The translations under genes and the position numbers were made by a program. 64,000 nucleotides of DNA from Pseudomonadota bacterium. GTDB lineage: Bacteria > Pseudomonadota > Gammaproteobacteria > Steroidobacterales > Steroidobacteraceae. The DNA lies in contig JADIZR010000006.1 of NCBI GenBank assembly GCA_016704655.1, positions 1 to 64,000 of the forward strand, written 5' to 3'. The notes beneath the pieces are model-generated. The model ran no database searches. It was not told the DNA's origin and saw only the letters and a program-made list of their open reading frames with translations. This document shows, one piece after another, positions 1-10,325 of the stretch. How positions within the stretch are numbered: the stretch's first letter is position 1; every line of letters starts with the position of its first letter.

Positions 1-438
1 ATCTCCTTGCGGGAGAGTCGGGTTTCGTTGTTTTGGGGTAACGATGCATGTGGTACATCGCTCATAAGTATCATCTGGCGAGAATACGATGCAGATGTCG
101 GCTACATCTCCAGAGCCTATCGACCGCTGAAACTGGGTCGGGACGCGTCAAGCCGATGCGTGGTGAATACTGACGATGAATCGCTGTCCCGAATTTCATT
201 GGTGCGCGAGCGCGTTGGCGGCCATCGCAACGGAACTTCCTGCGTGTTGCACACATCTCCGCATGCCATAGGGGATGTCGACCGCGCCGTCCCTGGGTTG
301 CAGGACTTGATTGCCACAAGCTCCGCCAATTTTCCGAAGTCGGGCTATGCAAATCGGGTTTTCGCGATCGCGGCGATCAACGTGCAATTGGCTGCAAACC
401 CGAAGGCGCTCGCAGCCAATTCGTGGTACGCACAATGA
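1..438 (+). CDS. Unrecognised protein, 3' end only, truncated by window edge
   Basis: An open frame runs from the window edge to a TGA that overlaps the ATG of the following glycosyltransferase gene in an ATGA arrangement (positions 435-438). That is the usual signature of translational coupling and the main reason to believe it. The protein sequence matches no family I recognise; its last 60 residues are moderately hydrophobic and end in SWYAQ. Upstream residues may be out of frame, because the neighbouring gene has several indels. It could be the tail of an EPS biosynthesis gene, but nothing in the sequence proves that. Confidence 0.3.
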   Translation: MSLRESRVSLFWGNDACGTSLISIIWREYDADVGYISRAYRPLKLGRDASSRCVVNTDDESLSRISLVRERVGGHRNGTSCVLHTSPHAIGDVDRAVPGLQDLIATSSANFPKSGYANRVFAIAAINVQLAANPKALAANSWYAQ

Positions 439-1649
439 AGCAGGCGACATCCGGCCGCGGTCGACTGCGCGGATTGTGGCTCGCGAGAGAACTGCCGTTC
501 CCTCACGATACGGGCGACAGGATCTACTCGGCAAACCTTGCGAGGTCACTTGCAGAAGCGGGGGTTGCTCTCACACTTGTAGGATTGCAGCCCACTGCTG
601 GCGTGAGCGTTCCCATGGATTGGCCGATAAGGTGGGAAGTCGTGCCGGGTCGGGCCCGATCCGCGCTACGGTCTCTATTCAGTACAATGCCGCTAGTGGC
701 TGCCGCGCACGCGACTTCATCTTATCGCAATGCATTGCGCTCCTGGTCGAGGAAGAGTGGGATTTTGTTGTCTTCGACCAGTATGGCCTAGGGTGGCGCT
801 GGAAACGTTCATAAGCCGCAGGGCACCCGCGAAAGCCCAGTATTGGTGCATGTTGCGCATGATCATGAAGCGTCCGTCATGAGATCCCTATATCAGAATT
901 TCGGTGGATCGACCGTAAAGCGGTTAGCTCTTTGGCAGAACTTTTGAAAACGAAGTCATTCGAAAAGGCGATCGCCTCCAGCGTCGATCTCGTTAGCGGC
1001 AATAACAGAGGAGGATTCGCTGAAGTTTTCGAATGACGCACCTGGTGTTCGGACGATCGTACTTAAGCCCGGATACTCTGGCAGCGTTTGCTCGGGCAGG
1101 GTTCTCGACGCAGAAACTCCAAGACGGGTCGTGCTTGTCGGTTCGTTCAAGTGGATCGCGAAACAGGAGAACCTTCGACAGTTCTTGGAAGTCGCAGACC
1201 CGATCTTTGCGGCCAAAGGCATCGAGTTTCAAGTTGTTGGTTTCATGCCGTCTGATTTCGCGGCGAGTGTTACTCGCTACGCCAGGGCCACCCAAATTGT
1301 TGGTCCTGTCGAAAATTTGCAGCCCTATTTCGACAGGGCACGAATTGCGCTTGTGCCCGAGTCGATTGGCGGAGGCTTTAAGCTGAAATTTCTCGATTAC
1401 ATCTTTGGTCGCGTCCCCGTCGCGACACTGACGCAGGCCGCGGCCGGACTTCCGAGCGAAATTCTTGAGGCTATGTTGTGCCGCGATAGCCTGCGTGACT
1501 TGGCGTTGGGTGTCGCTGATCTCATCGACCGCGTCGAGGATCTCAATGCGATGCAGGAAGCAGCCTTCGATCGAGCCCAATGCATGTTCCGTTGGCAGGA
1601 CCGCGGAAACGCGCTGTTGGCGGCGATCAGGGAGCGCAGGGACGACTAG
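435..1649 (+). pseudogene. Glycosyltransferase family 4-like, multiple frameshifts
   Basis: The N-terminal piece (435-791) begins with a GT4-type opening: residues LARELPFPHDTGDRIYSA match the usual start of cytoplasmic sugar transferases that load a sugar donor onto a lipid-linked glycan. The frame then jumps near 740 and again between 815 and 1030; the second half (about 1010-1649) reads as a GT4 donor-binding domain with LVGSFKWIAKQENL and a C-terminal VPESIGGGFKLKFLDYIFG block, which resembles the GT4 E-x7-E/GxP region. At least three indels are needed to join the pieces. The total length of about 400 codons is normal for GT4. It is either degenerate or affected by sequencing indels; the acceptor sugar is unknown. 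Confidence 0.6.
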
Positions 1650-1785
1650 TCCGGCGGACTGCGCCCACCTGATTGCATTGGATTGGACGGTTCGACGTGA
1701 GAAATGTCGCCTCTTTACGGCAAATTTTCTTGCTCTAAGCAACCGAGCCTACTGAAAATTTAATCGTCAGAATGGTGCAGTTCCG

Positions 1786-2592
1786 TCAAGGAACTCGACC
1801 AACGTGTTTTGCGCGCAGGTAGGCAGCACAAAATGCGCGTAGTGCGGAATGATCACCTGGAACGTTTTCCAGCGATGTATCGAATACCGCGATGTGCCGC
1901 GGTACGTCGGACAAGACCCTCCTGTCATAGCTCAAGTGAATGCCTGACATCACATTACAGACATTCGCAACGAAAGTCTCGAATCCCATTTTTCGAACAT
2001 CCGATGCCAGGCGCGAAGCGACTGCGTCGAACTGCTCGCGGGCGTCATGGACTTCCTCGACACCATCGCGAGTCAATTGGTACAGGTGGTCAAAGTTGTA
2101 CTGCACATAGACGCTCCATCGTGCGGGAGTCCACATTCGTACGCCGTAGCGTAGGAAAAGTGCACGAAGCGCTTTCTCCGTGTAGTCCAGTGGGGATGCC
2201 GAATCAAAGTTTTTTCGAAGATCGATGAAGTTAATGTCTGCATCCCGAAAGAAGCGCGGTCGAAACGATATTTGCGCGCGCGGGATGCGGATACTCGGGA
2301 AATATGCTCCATGACGCGTAATCGAAACTTTGGAAACAATCTCGGACACGTCTTCGTGGCTCACTTCGCCCAGTTTGAAGACGATGTCATCTGATATCCA
2401 AGCTCGGTCCATATAGCCGTTATGGACGAGCGTTTCGAGATTTCCGAGAACTGAGAGGCACAGAAACACCTCTTCGCTATCCGCAAGGCGAATCTCATCC
2501 GTCAAAATGCTCGTGGGCCTCACCTTGGGCCTCGGAACAAATCGCGGCACAAAGTATCCGAGGCCGCTGCTTGCTCCCGCGTCATACGGCAT
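1786..2592 (-). CDS. Hypothetical protein, probably 5'-truncated by a frameshift
   Basis: This is the longest clean frame between 1.7 and 4 kb. I do not recognise the family. The product is 268 residues without an obvious signal peptide or membrane segment, rich in Arg, Phe and Tyr. Reading upstream in the same frame gives about 35 further plausible residues (to about 2700, including WAFELLSWRHARFSLEYAG) before a stop, so the annotated ATG at 2592 is probably internal and the true start lies beyond an indel. It is opposite in strand to the glycosyltransferases on either side. Placement in the locus suggests surface-polysaccharide work, but this is inference only. Confidence 0.42.
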   Translation of the reverse strand: MPYDAGASSGLGYFVPRFVPRPKVRPTSILTDEIRLADSEEVFLCLSVLGNLETLVHNGYMDRAWISDDIVFKLGEVSHEDVSEIVSKVSITRHGAYFPSIRIPRAQISFRPRFFRDADINFIDLRKNFDSASPLDYTEKALRALFLRYGVRMWTPARWSVYVQYNFDHLYQLTRDGVEEVHDAREQFDAVASRLASDVRKMGFETFVANVCNVMSGIHLSYDRRVLSDVPRHIAVFDTSLENVPGDHSALRAFCAAYLRAKHVGRVP

Positions 2593-2934
2593 TCTGAGTA
2601 TGCGCAGTGGTTCCGGAACTCCGGCGTATTCAAGACTGAAACGGGCGTGACGCCATGATAGTAGCTCGAAAGCCCATGCAGCCCACGGTTTGCTACGACT
2701 GGGTCAGGTCGCCAATTTGAGCGAATGCGGATGTGTGGGTGTCGACCCGCGGGCGAAACGATCCGGGCGGAGCCGTGCGTGATCGACACAGCCCACGCAC
2801 ACAGCCCACTTCCAAAAACAGTAGCCACAAGTCACCTCAATCGATTGGGCATTGGTCCCGTTCACAAAAAGTCTGGATCTGGGGTTCAGCGAACTTCTTG
2901 GTCCGGCCCTTCTGATGACTCTAAGCGAGTTTGT

Positions 2935-3485
2935 CTGGCCTGAGATGTCCCAGAGATTCATTGGGTCGTCGCTTACTTTGGCTGACTCGCCAAGCACTGA
3001 ACGTGGTCTCCAGTCTCGTCATCCGACTTGAATTGCACGACGTTCAGACAGTGATTGCGCAAACAATCATTGAAGGGCTCGATGTGCCCGATTTCTATGC
3101 GCTTCCCGAGTCGAATGAAGCCAAGTTTCAATCGGCGTTCCAGGCACTTGGCAACGCGCTGCGCGGATGCCGCGCCGGTGGTCTGCAGCAACGGGATTGC
3201 GCGACTCAGCTGGGCGATAGCGGCAAGGCTGCGATATTGCTGCGCAGCGAGCAGCTGATCGTACACGAGACCGATGCTCCAGCGCTCGCGCAGCGCGCCC
3301 GACATGGACATCTGGTCGCTGTGCAGCCGCATTTCCTTGCGTTGGCCGATGCGCGTCCTAAACCGCAACCCATTGAGCCTGTTGAGTCGCCGATCGCGCA
3401 TCTTGTTAAGCGGCCCGTCCCCCGCGCACAACATCACATGGATCAGTTTGTAGCGGAACCGCAGTCGTGCACGGGCAATCCGGCA
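2935..3485 (-). mobile_element. Decayed IS3-family transposase (OrfB/integrase) remnant
   Basis: Read on the minus strand with small frame corrections, the segment follows the landmarks of IS3-type OrfB: an HTH_21-like RFRYKLIHVML stretch near 3450, RLNRLNGLRFRTR, then RWSIGLVYDQL in place of the RWSMDFVxDQL that opens the rve integrase core, then KLGFIRLGKR and IEPFNDCLRNHCLN (family: IExFNxxLRxECLN), and finally RPRSVLG (family: RPHSSLG) near 2990. The catalytic DDE residues are not all identifiable: the middle Asp region reads LLQTTGAA. No orfA, terminal repeats or target duplication were found. It is an old, non-functional IS fragment in the damaged left end of the locus. Confidence 0.55.
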
Positions 3486-3489
3486 AGTT

Positions 3490-4110
3490 CATAGCAGTGC
3501 CTACTGAATCTTTCGTCGTGTCAGATGCGATGGATGCGGGCGCATGAGAGCCACGTCTGGTCGCTGGGCCGCTGTATAGCCACGTGAATGCAATCTTTGA
3601 GCTCGCGCGCTAGAAGAGAGGGGCGTGTCGGGATTTAGAATCTCTTGCGGTTAACTGTCAACAATAGTGCTTGTCCAGCGTTAAATCTGCGACGACGCGC
3701 TTCAGGCGTACTTATCGTGCAGCTAGCGAAGTTCGCGAATCTCGAGACCTAGAGCTGGCCGTCATTCCTCTTCCACGCATAGAGGCTCGCCTTGCGTGCA
3801 CCCATCTATCAACAGGCGCCGGAACGCTGTGACCCGCCCTCGGCCTGGCGCTGTGCAACAGCAATTTGCTCCTCCACTTGCCTCGAACAATTCTCCATGT
3901 ACTTATCGTCCATCGTCGAGGAGCCAAGACGCCGGCGTAGTCCAGTTCCGATCTGTCGTCGAAAAATGGGATGAAATCAAATGAAGCTAGCACCCCTTGT
4001 CCTGTGACAAACGCGGGTCGCAATATGCGTGTACTTCACCGCTGGGACACATACCCGGTCATTGGCGTTCCTGCAGGTTTGCGTACAAGCTCGGAGCGAG
4101 CCGCCGCGTA
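3490..4110. other. Non-coding or decayed stretch, no gene supported
   Basis: About 600 bases between the IS3 remnant and the end of the glycanase gene. Several short frames exist on both strands but none has recognisable motifs, a ribosome-binding site or coding-like composition. The stretch is less GC-rich than the flanks. I see no tRNA, hairpin terminator or repeat here; it is most easily read as decayed sequence left by insertion-element activity. Confidence 0.35.
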
Positions 4111-4113
4111 AAC

Positions 4114-5205
4114 TCAATCTACGCTAAGCCCGCTCGGGGGCTTGGGCTGCGTTTCGTCGCTCCCCCACAGGGTCTTATATGTTTGGGCGGCGCTGCTGGA
4201 CTGGCGGCTGTGCAACGCCGTGCAGCTGACGGAAAAGTGGGTGTCCCACGCGAGATCTGCCTTGTTTGCATAGAGAAACTCGTAGGTCTTTTGTATGAAC
4301 AGCGCGGGATTTGGGGCGGTCTTCCAAGTCGCGTCGCAGTCAGCCATTTGAGTCCCCCATTCGCTCAGCGCAAATTTCTTGCCATGCGCTTTGGCGACAT
4401 CCACGAGTTCCCGCAAGCCGATTACTTTGCTGGGGTCGGGTGAAATGTGCGTCTGCTGCCATGATGAATCAGACGTCGTGTAGGCGTTGCCGTCGTGGTG
4501 TGAGCGCGAAATGACACTGTATGTCGAGTCGGATGGTAGGAATCCTTCGAGACTGACGCCTGCGGTACCGTTGTAGTTGCGACCGGCGGTATACCCCAGA
4601 TAGGGGCGACTGACGGAGAAATCAACCAGCATGCCTGGCATCACAGACCGGACGATAACGATGGCCCGCTCCCAGCTTTGCTTGAATTGGCTGACCTTGT
4701 TGCAGACAGACCATGGATACCAGTCTCCATTCATCTCCCAGCCTAGCCTCAGGATGACAGGTGGATGGGTCGCGCCCGGAGTTCACTATCAGAGCCTTCA
4801 TGTTTTGCGCCATTGTCTGGTAGTACTTGTCGAAGTCACCTCTGGCGAACTGATCCCACACTTCAGGGTTCTGGCAGTTTCTGTTGGAAACCGCTTCCGG
4901 TAGCATCGGATACGAATGGACAATTTGAGTTGTCTTTGGGAGATATTTCAATGCCTGTGTGAAGTAATAGCCGACGTCGCCCTTGCCGGTCTCGAAATCA
5001 GCCCAGGTACTGGCTTTGGCCGACCAGACGGTAACGATGTCAGCATCGTGCTGCATCCATTGCTTCCAATTATCATAGCCGCCGGAGATCTCAATCTGTC
5101 CGGCGCCATGCGGCCAAGGAGGTCCTCCGGAAAGGTTGGGGAGGGTGGCGGCGGTGACATGGGAGCAAAGGTCAGGAGAAAAGTCAGCAGCATTCGGCGC
5201 GGCAT
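4114..5205 (-). pseudogene. Secreted TIM-barrel glycoside hydrolase (GH26-like), frameshifted
   Basis: The start chosen is the ATG at 5205, which gives MPRRMLLTFLLTFAP, a short signal-peptide-like opening. A frame change near 5110-5150 leads into GYDNWKQWMQHDADIVTVW, a second near 4720-4740 leads into the C-terminal half with LVDFSVSRPYLGY and KKFALSEWGTQ. The last is typical of the nucleophile strand of GH26/clan-A endoglycanases, with Glu in SEWG as probable nucleophile. Total length of about 360 codons fits a single catalytic domain. Such enzymes are common in EPS clusters, where they trim polymer in the periplasm or outside the cell. Family assignment beyond clan A is tentative. Confidence 0.5.
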
Positions 5206-5958
5206 TCTCGGAGCCCCTGCAAATATTGCAACTGCGATGTGCCGAATCGTACCATTCAGCGGGGGCGGCGGCGGACCTGATTCACATTTCAAGCTTCTGG
5301 CGCTTGCGAAGGGCGGCAGGGAATCCAAGGATTACGGTGGCGGCAGGGTGAGTGTCAGGGTATGTTGAACGCTTGCCACCGTGAGTGGCCGCCAGATACG
5401 TGGGGGCTATCGTTGGTTGGCTGAGCGGCCGGAGACTTGAGCGCGGCACTGCCACAGTCGCAGAATCAGCGTCAATCCGAGGTGACGATCTGGGGCCCCA
5501 CGGCCCGTTGCTATTGGAGCAGTTTCGATCTGCGCAGATTCCTGCAACCTGTTCGTTCCCGCAGCCGCTGCTCTGGCGTGTTCATCCATCTACCAATTCA
5601 AGGTGAACAGGGTCTGAGCTGCGGGCACGAGCGGTCAGCATCCGGCGATGTATTGGTATGCACGCATTCCTGTAATGGTGAAGGCAAGCAACGCGAGAAT
5701 TGCGAACAGTTGATTGGCACGGGCAGCAGACGCAGGCGGCGTATTCTGCTCAATAGCCACGGACTCAATTGAAAGCCTCGACGGCGCTCAAGTCGTTCGT
5801 TGGCGCCCAATAGACGTCTATCGACACCTGCTTTTTCGCCTGTAAAGCAAGTGAGCTCGTCAGTACCCTCCGTCGGTGTCAGGCGCCGAGTGGGGAGACG
5901 GGCTTGTATCATGATGCTCGGACAGTCGTCGCCCCCTTTAACTTATGGACAATTGGGC
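5206..5958. other. Intergenic stretch with a possible gene remnant
   Basis: About 750 bases separate the glycanase from the next glycosyltransferase. On the minus strand, 5635-5790 encodes a tail that ends in one clear transmembrane helix (ANQLFAILALLAFTITGMRA) followed by YQYIAGC and a stop. Just upstream another frame gives SIDVYWAPTNDLSAVEA. Together these look like the C-terminal end of a lost membrane-anchored protein, perhaps a chain-length or EPS-assembly protein, but no family is identifiable. Nothing else is supported. Confidence 0.3.
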
Positions 5959-7124
5959 ATGGATATTCTCTTTCTAGTGTCTCGTGTTCCGTATCCGCTG
6001 GAGAAAGGCGATAAACTGCGCGCCTTCCACCATCTGCGGCTGCTCTCTGAGCGGCATGCCATCACCCTCATCGCGCTCACCGATCAGCCCGTGCACCCCG
6101 ACGCCAGGGCTGTGCTTCAGCGCTATTGCAGCAAGATCCACATCATCCATCTGTCATGGGGCTCGAGGCTCCTGAATCTTGCTGCTGCATTCTTCAAGGG
6201 AATTCCGTTCTCCAGCGGCTACTTCTATAGCAAGGCGGCGCAGAGAATCGTTGATCGAACAATCGAGGAGTTGCGTCCGGCACACATCTATTGCCAACTT
6301 ACGCGCGTGTGTGAGTATGTCGTGCATATCAAAGATGTTCCTAAGACTCTCGACTATCAGGATGCTTTCGCTAAGGGAATAGAGAGAAGAGTTGAACGCG
6401 AGCCCTTTTATCTGCGTTGGCTCTATCGCATGGAGTACAGGCGTCTCCGGAGATACGAAGCCAGGGTGCTGGATCGCTTCGACAATAGCGTCATCATTTC
6501 CGGGCAGGATCGGGAATGCATCGATCACCCCGACAGGCAGCGAATCCTCGTCATTCCAAATGGAGTGGACTTCGACTACTTCCGGTCCCAACAAGCTGCG
6601 AAGGACTACGATCTCGTGTTCACAGGAAACATGGCGTACCCGCCCAACGTCGGAAGCGTTCTGTTTCTTAGTGAACGATGTGCTTCCGCTGGTCTGGAAG
6701 AAGATGCCTGGCGCTAAGCTGCTGGTGGCGGGCGCAACGCCCGCCGCCCGGATCCAGATACTTGAAAGCAAGAACGTACATGTCAGCGGCTGGGTCGAAG
6801 ACATACGCGAGAGCTACGGTCGTGCCAGAGTCTTTATCGCACCGATGCTGATCAGCATTGGATTGCAGAACAAGCTGCTGGAGGCTATGGCCATGCAGCT
6901 TCCGTGCATCACTTCAGAGCTCGCCAACAATGCCCTGGGGGCGAAGCATGACGTCAATATTCTTGTCTGCGCCACTCCGCAGGAGTACGCGGATGCCGTC
7001 CTGCGCCTGCTCGGAAACCCGAAGGAAGCTGAGAGAATATCTCAGGGGACATGAATTTGTGCGCGCGAACTACTCATGGGAAGAAGTCACGCGACCATTG
7101 CTGGATCTCATGGAGCCGCAATAG
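5959..7124 (+). pseudogene. Glycosyltransferase, TIGR03087-like (PEP-CTERM/EpsH1-associated), two frameshifts
   Basis: The ATG at 5959 opens MDILFLVSRVPYPLEKGDK, a close fit to the sugar transferases associated with exosortase/PEP-CTERM EPS loci. The first segment runs to about 6680 and contains the acceptor domain (LDYQDAFAKGIERR, VIPNGVDFDYF). A frame change there continues into the donor-binding domain (LLVAGATPAARIQ, SGWVEDIRESYGRARVFIAPM, IGLQNKLLEAMAM), and a second near 7050 restores the C-terminal end FVRANYSWEEVTRPLLDLM. Joined, the product is about 388 residues, the family's usual size. Likely cytoplasmic, adding one sugar to a polyprenyl-linked glycan. No exosortase gene is present in the window. 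Confidence 0.7.
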
Positions 7125-7174
7125 GTGCGCAAGGGCCTCTGTTCGGTGATCCATCCGGCCTGTCGCAACGTTCG

Positions 7175-8842
7175 TTAGCGTCCGCGTGCGTGGTCCCTCC
7201 GGCCAGAGAATTGAACCAGATCGGCGCAATGGTCCGGTCGGGCTTCCCCGGGCGCACGAGTCCAGCCCCATGCGTACAAATGGCTTTCGCGCGGCACATC
7301 GATTGGTTTGGCATGCCTGATTAGAATCGATTGGACCTCATCACTGATCAAGATTGGGCTTCCCCAGTGTTCTATCGGGCCCACCACCGGCCCGCTGCTG
7401 AAACAGCCGATCAGTCGCTGGACTGACTCCGGTTTCGCGATGATCGGCCGCCCGGTCCGCAGGTCGATGCCGAATTCGACGCGCCGATCCTCCGGGATCT
7501 CAGCAAGCTTGGAGGGGCTGTAACGCACGTCGGAGCGGCCCAGGAAGTAGATCGCTCCCAGTTCCTCGGTGGTTATCATGATCTCGGCGTTGGCCGTCCA
7601 CGGCGCCAGCGCTTCGCGGGCTTCGCGCCAATCGGTAGCTGGTCTTTCGAACGGTAAACTGACATTTCCAATCACGGTAGCGGTCCGCAGCCAGAACGGA
7701 TTGGTCAACAGGATGATGACGCAGGCAAGCGCGAGAAGAGCAGCTGCCGTGCCCGTCTTGAGTCGCTCAGGCAGCGCAAGCGTTTCTGACAGTCGAGTTC
7801 GGATTGCTGGAGCATGGCGGGACACCCAGGGTGCAATCTGGGCTAGTCCGAGGCCCCAGACGATGGCCAGGAATGGCGGCGCGAAACTGAGGTATCTCGT
7901 TGCTTTCGTCCCGGCAAGCGACATGAGAATGAAGCTGACGCCGAACACACAGATTGCAAACCACGCAAGCCTGGCGTGCAGGATCACAGCAGACAGGGCC
8001 AGGAATCCGACGAGCGTCCAGAGCGTCGGGTAGAGGACCAGGAAGCGGACGAAGTAGAACCAGAACTCGTTCCGTTTGTCCGCGTTGAACAGTTGGACAT
8101 ATTGGTACCTTTCCCAAACCCATTCGATGGCGCCGGTCATGACCGCCGCGGCGATTACAATACGCCTGCCACGGACGGGGCGATCGCAGTACCTCCTCAC
8201 ACCTTGATGGGCCGTCGGGTCCGGCGCGCAAGCAGTGCCAGGAGGCTGAGCCCCCATGTCCCGATCCCGACGACACCGACTAGAGTGGTGACCTGCACCG
8301 AAATGGCCAGACCGATGAGGCTCGTCGCCATTGCACCGAGGCACAGCCTGTGCAACAGGCTGGCCGATCTGGCAAATGCGTAATACACGCAGAGTGACCC
8401 GAGCACGAACGTGAAGACCTGCAGCGCATAAAAACGGCTGAACTGCGCATTTCCACGGTGAACGGCGACGTTATGTAGAGCAGGCCGTCAGCCATGCCGC
8501 CGTGTTCCCCGCCTCGCGACGCACCCAGAGGAACAGGGCTGGTGCGACCAGCGCTGCCAGGAGGACTGCTGGAAAGCGGGCGCTGGAAAGTCCTTCGCCG
8601 AAAGCCTGATAGCTGATGGCTACCATCCAGGTATGCAGGATGCCGCGCCAGTACTCGCCGTCTGCAATCATCGGGCGCCCTGTCTCCAGCAAGTGCTGCG
8701 CGGCCAGCACGTGGTGCAGTTCGTCGGGATCGGGCGGCCGATCCAGATTCAACGAGAACAACAACAACGCGCAAGCAAACACCGTCAACGGTGCGATCCA
8801 GGAGCCGCGCTGCCAAGTGGGGACGGTACGAAAAATAGTCAC
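7175..8842 (-). pseudogene. GT39/ArnT-like polytopic membrane glycosyltransferase, frameshifted
   Basis: The ATG at 8842 starts a protein with an early hydrophobic helix followed by NLDRPPDPDELHHV, where the DE pair in the first periplasmic loop is typical of GT-C enzymes that use polyprenyl-phosphate sugars (ArnT/PMT type). Frame changes near 8480 and 8200 are required; the last segment (about 8180-7175) holds further membrane helices (for example WFYFVRFLVLYPTLWTLVGF) and a soluble C-terminal domain. The total of about 555 codons is normal for the family. Such proteins attach sugars on the periplasmic side, consistent with glycan decoration. Substrate unknown. Confidence 0.55.
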
Positions 8843-8926
8843 TGCCAGAGCCTCGCTGTTTGAGTCTCGCTACTTGCCTGCCGCCAACCGGCCCCGCATT
8901 CGAAGACGAGCTATTCGGTGTCGCAA

Positions 8927-9202
8927 TCAAAAAATCATGATCGCCAGGCGAGCCATAGGTGGGCGCCTTTGCGCGCGGTCCGATCCATGGCGCCGCATGG
9001 CTAAGGCCGCATGGCTAAGATAGACGGCTCGATTGCCCCTGCGGACGTCGTCCCACATGCCTGACGACGCATAGGCGGCAACGGTCCGCAGAGCTGCGCA
9101 GCCGATACCCGCTAGGCCAAGTGTAGATACGATTGTGGCCGTCGTCATTGCGAGGTAGTAGACTTCGGCAGCGGCTGCTCGGACTAACATCCATAGACGC
9201 AT
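8927..9202 (-). CDS. Small hypothetical protein with a hydrophobic N-terminal half
   Basis: A 91-codon frame directly upstream of the GT39-like gene on the same strand. Residues 10-45 form one or two hydrophobic segments (LAMTTATIVSTLGLAGIGCA), followed by a basic tail. No family is recognised. It might be a remnant of a larger membrane gene, given the damage in this area; treat as weak. Confidence 0.22.
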   Translation of the reverse strand: MRLWMLVRAAAAEVYYLAMTTATIVSTLGLAGIGCAALRTVAAYASSGMWDDVRRGNRAVYLSHAALAMRRHGSDRAQRRPPMARLAIMIF

Positions 9203-9340
9203 CCCCCGCGGAGCGGCTCAGCATACCCTGTGTGTTGAGACGAGAACATGGGCGCAGTCGGACTCGTACTGAGCGCTTGCAGGTGCCGGCACGCTGGATT
9301 TTGTTGTCCATGATGTTGAAAGTGACGCTGGAGGCCCTGA

Positions 9341-10309
9341 ATGGCTGCGTGCGTGATCTTCGGTGGCGCCGGTTATATTGGAACGCATCTCGCCCAACAT
9401 CTGGTGTCCTCGGGTCGGTTCGATCGAGTTCATCTCGCTGATATCAGGCCGGCCACCCGCACGACGGACAAGGTATCGGCGTCCATTACGGACGTTCGCA
9501 AGCCGATTCCAGCGGCGCTGATCGCGGAGCGCCCAGTCTGGATATTCAATCTGGCCGCCGTTCACCGGGAACCGGGGCACGAGGCCCACGAGTACTTCGA
9601 TACCAATCTGCCAGGTGCACGCAACGTATGCGCGTATGCGGCGGAGGTCGGATGCCAAAACATTTTCTTCACTAGCAGTATCAGCGTCTACGGACCGACA
9701 ACGGGCCCGCCGGCTGAAGACTCGCGTATCTGTCCGATCACGCCGCATGGCGGATCCAAATATCCGGCCGAGCTGATCCACGAAGCGTGGCTTGCAGGAC
9801 ACAATGGCCGCCGACTCATAATTTGCCGTCCCGGGGTGGTCTACGGTCCGGGAGATCCTGGCAACATCCTGCGCATGATCAAGGCCATCAAGCGTGGCTA
9901 CTTTGCGTACCCGGGTTCGCCGGGGATTCACAAGTCGTACGCTTACATCTTTGGACTGCTGGAGAGCATCGACTTCATCATGCGTCGCGACGAGCGGCAA
10001 GTCGTCTACAACTATGTCGAGTCACCGACCGAGCCCTTGGGCGAGCTCGTGCGCATCACGAAGGAATTCCTGGGCAGCAAGGCACCAGTCTTCAGAATTC
10101 CGGGACAACTGCTGGTGCCGGCTGCGAGCCTGGCCCAGTTGGTCATGGGAACCCACAACCCGATTCATCCCGTGCGGGTCAAGAAGGCGGCTATGTCGAC
10201 ACACATCGTGCCAGGAGTGCTGCAGAAGTTGGGATTCGAGTTCAAGTATCCCTATCGCAAATCGCTTGAGCACTGGCGGTCGATCATCCCGCGAGACTTC
10301 GAGGCCTGA
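9341..10309 (+). CDS. NAD-dependent epimerase/dehydratase (extended SDR)
   Basis: A 322-residue extended short-chain dehydrogenase with the NAD-binding FGGAGYIG motif at residues 7-14, the Ser-rich active-site strand TSSISVYG (111-118) and C-terminal substrate domain. The start is supported by GGAG seven bases upstream. Members interconvert nucleotide sugars (epimerases, dehydratases, reductases). Unusually the catalytic YxxxK motif reads HGGSK, with His136 where Tyr is expected and Lys140 retained. This could be a single-base change (TAT to CAT), a real active-site variant, or a sequencing error. It is flanked by oppositely oriented glycosyltransferase genes. Precise sugar substrate cannot be told from sequence. 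Confidence 0.8.
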   Translation: MAACVIFGGAGYIGTHLAQHLVSSGRFDRVHLADIRPATRTTDKVSASITDVRKPIPAALIAERPVWIFNLAAVHREPGHEAHEYFDTNLPGARNVCAYAAEVGCQNIFFTSSISVYGPTTGPPAEDSRICPITPHGGSKYPAELIHEAWLAGHNGRRLIICRPGVVYGPGDPGNILRMIKAIKRGYFAYPGSPGIHKSYAYIFGLLESIDFIMRRDERQVVYNYVESPTEPLGELVRITKEFLGSKAPVFRIPGQLLVPAASLAQLVMGTHNPIHPVRVKKAAMSTHIVPGVLQKLGFEFKYPYRKSLEHWRSIIPRDFEA

Positions 10310-10325
10310 ATGGGCTGACTTTGCC

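Noticed and set aside
2931..3494. 187-codon plus-strand frame
   Set aside because: It is antisense to the IS3 OrfB remnant, whose motifs are recognisable on the minus strand; the plus-strand translation matches nothing.
5959..7124. Exosortase/PEP-CTERM system suggested by the TIGR03087-like transferase
   Set aside because: No exosortase, PEP-CTERM protein or EpsI-like gene is identifiable in the window; the transferase alone is not enough.
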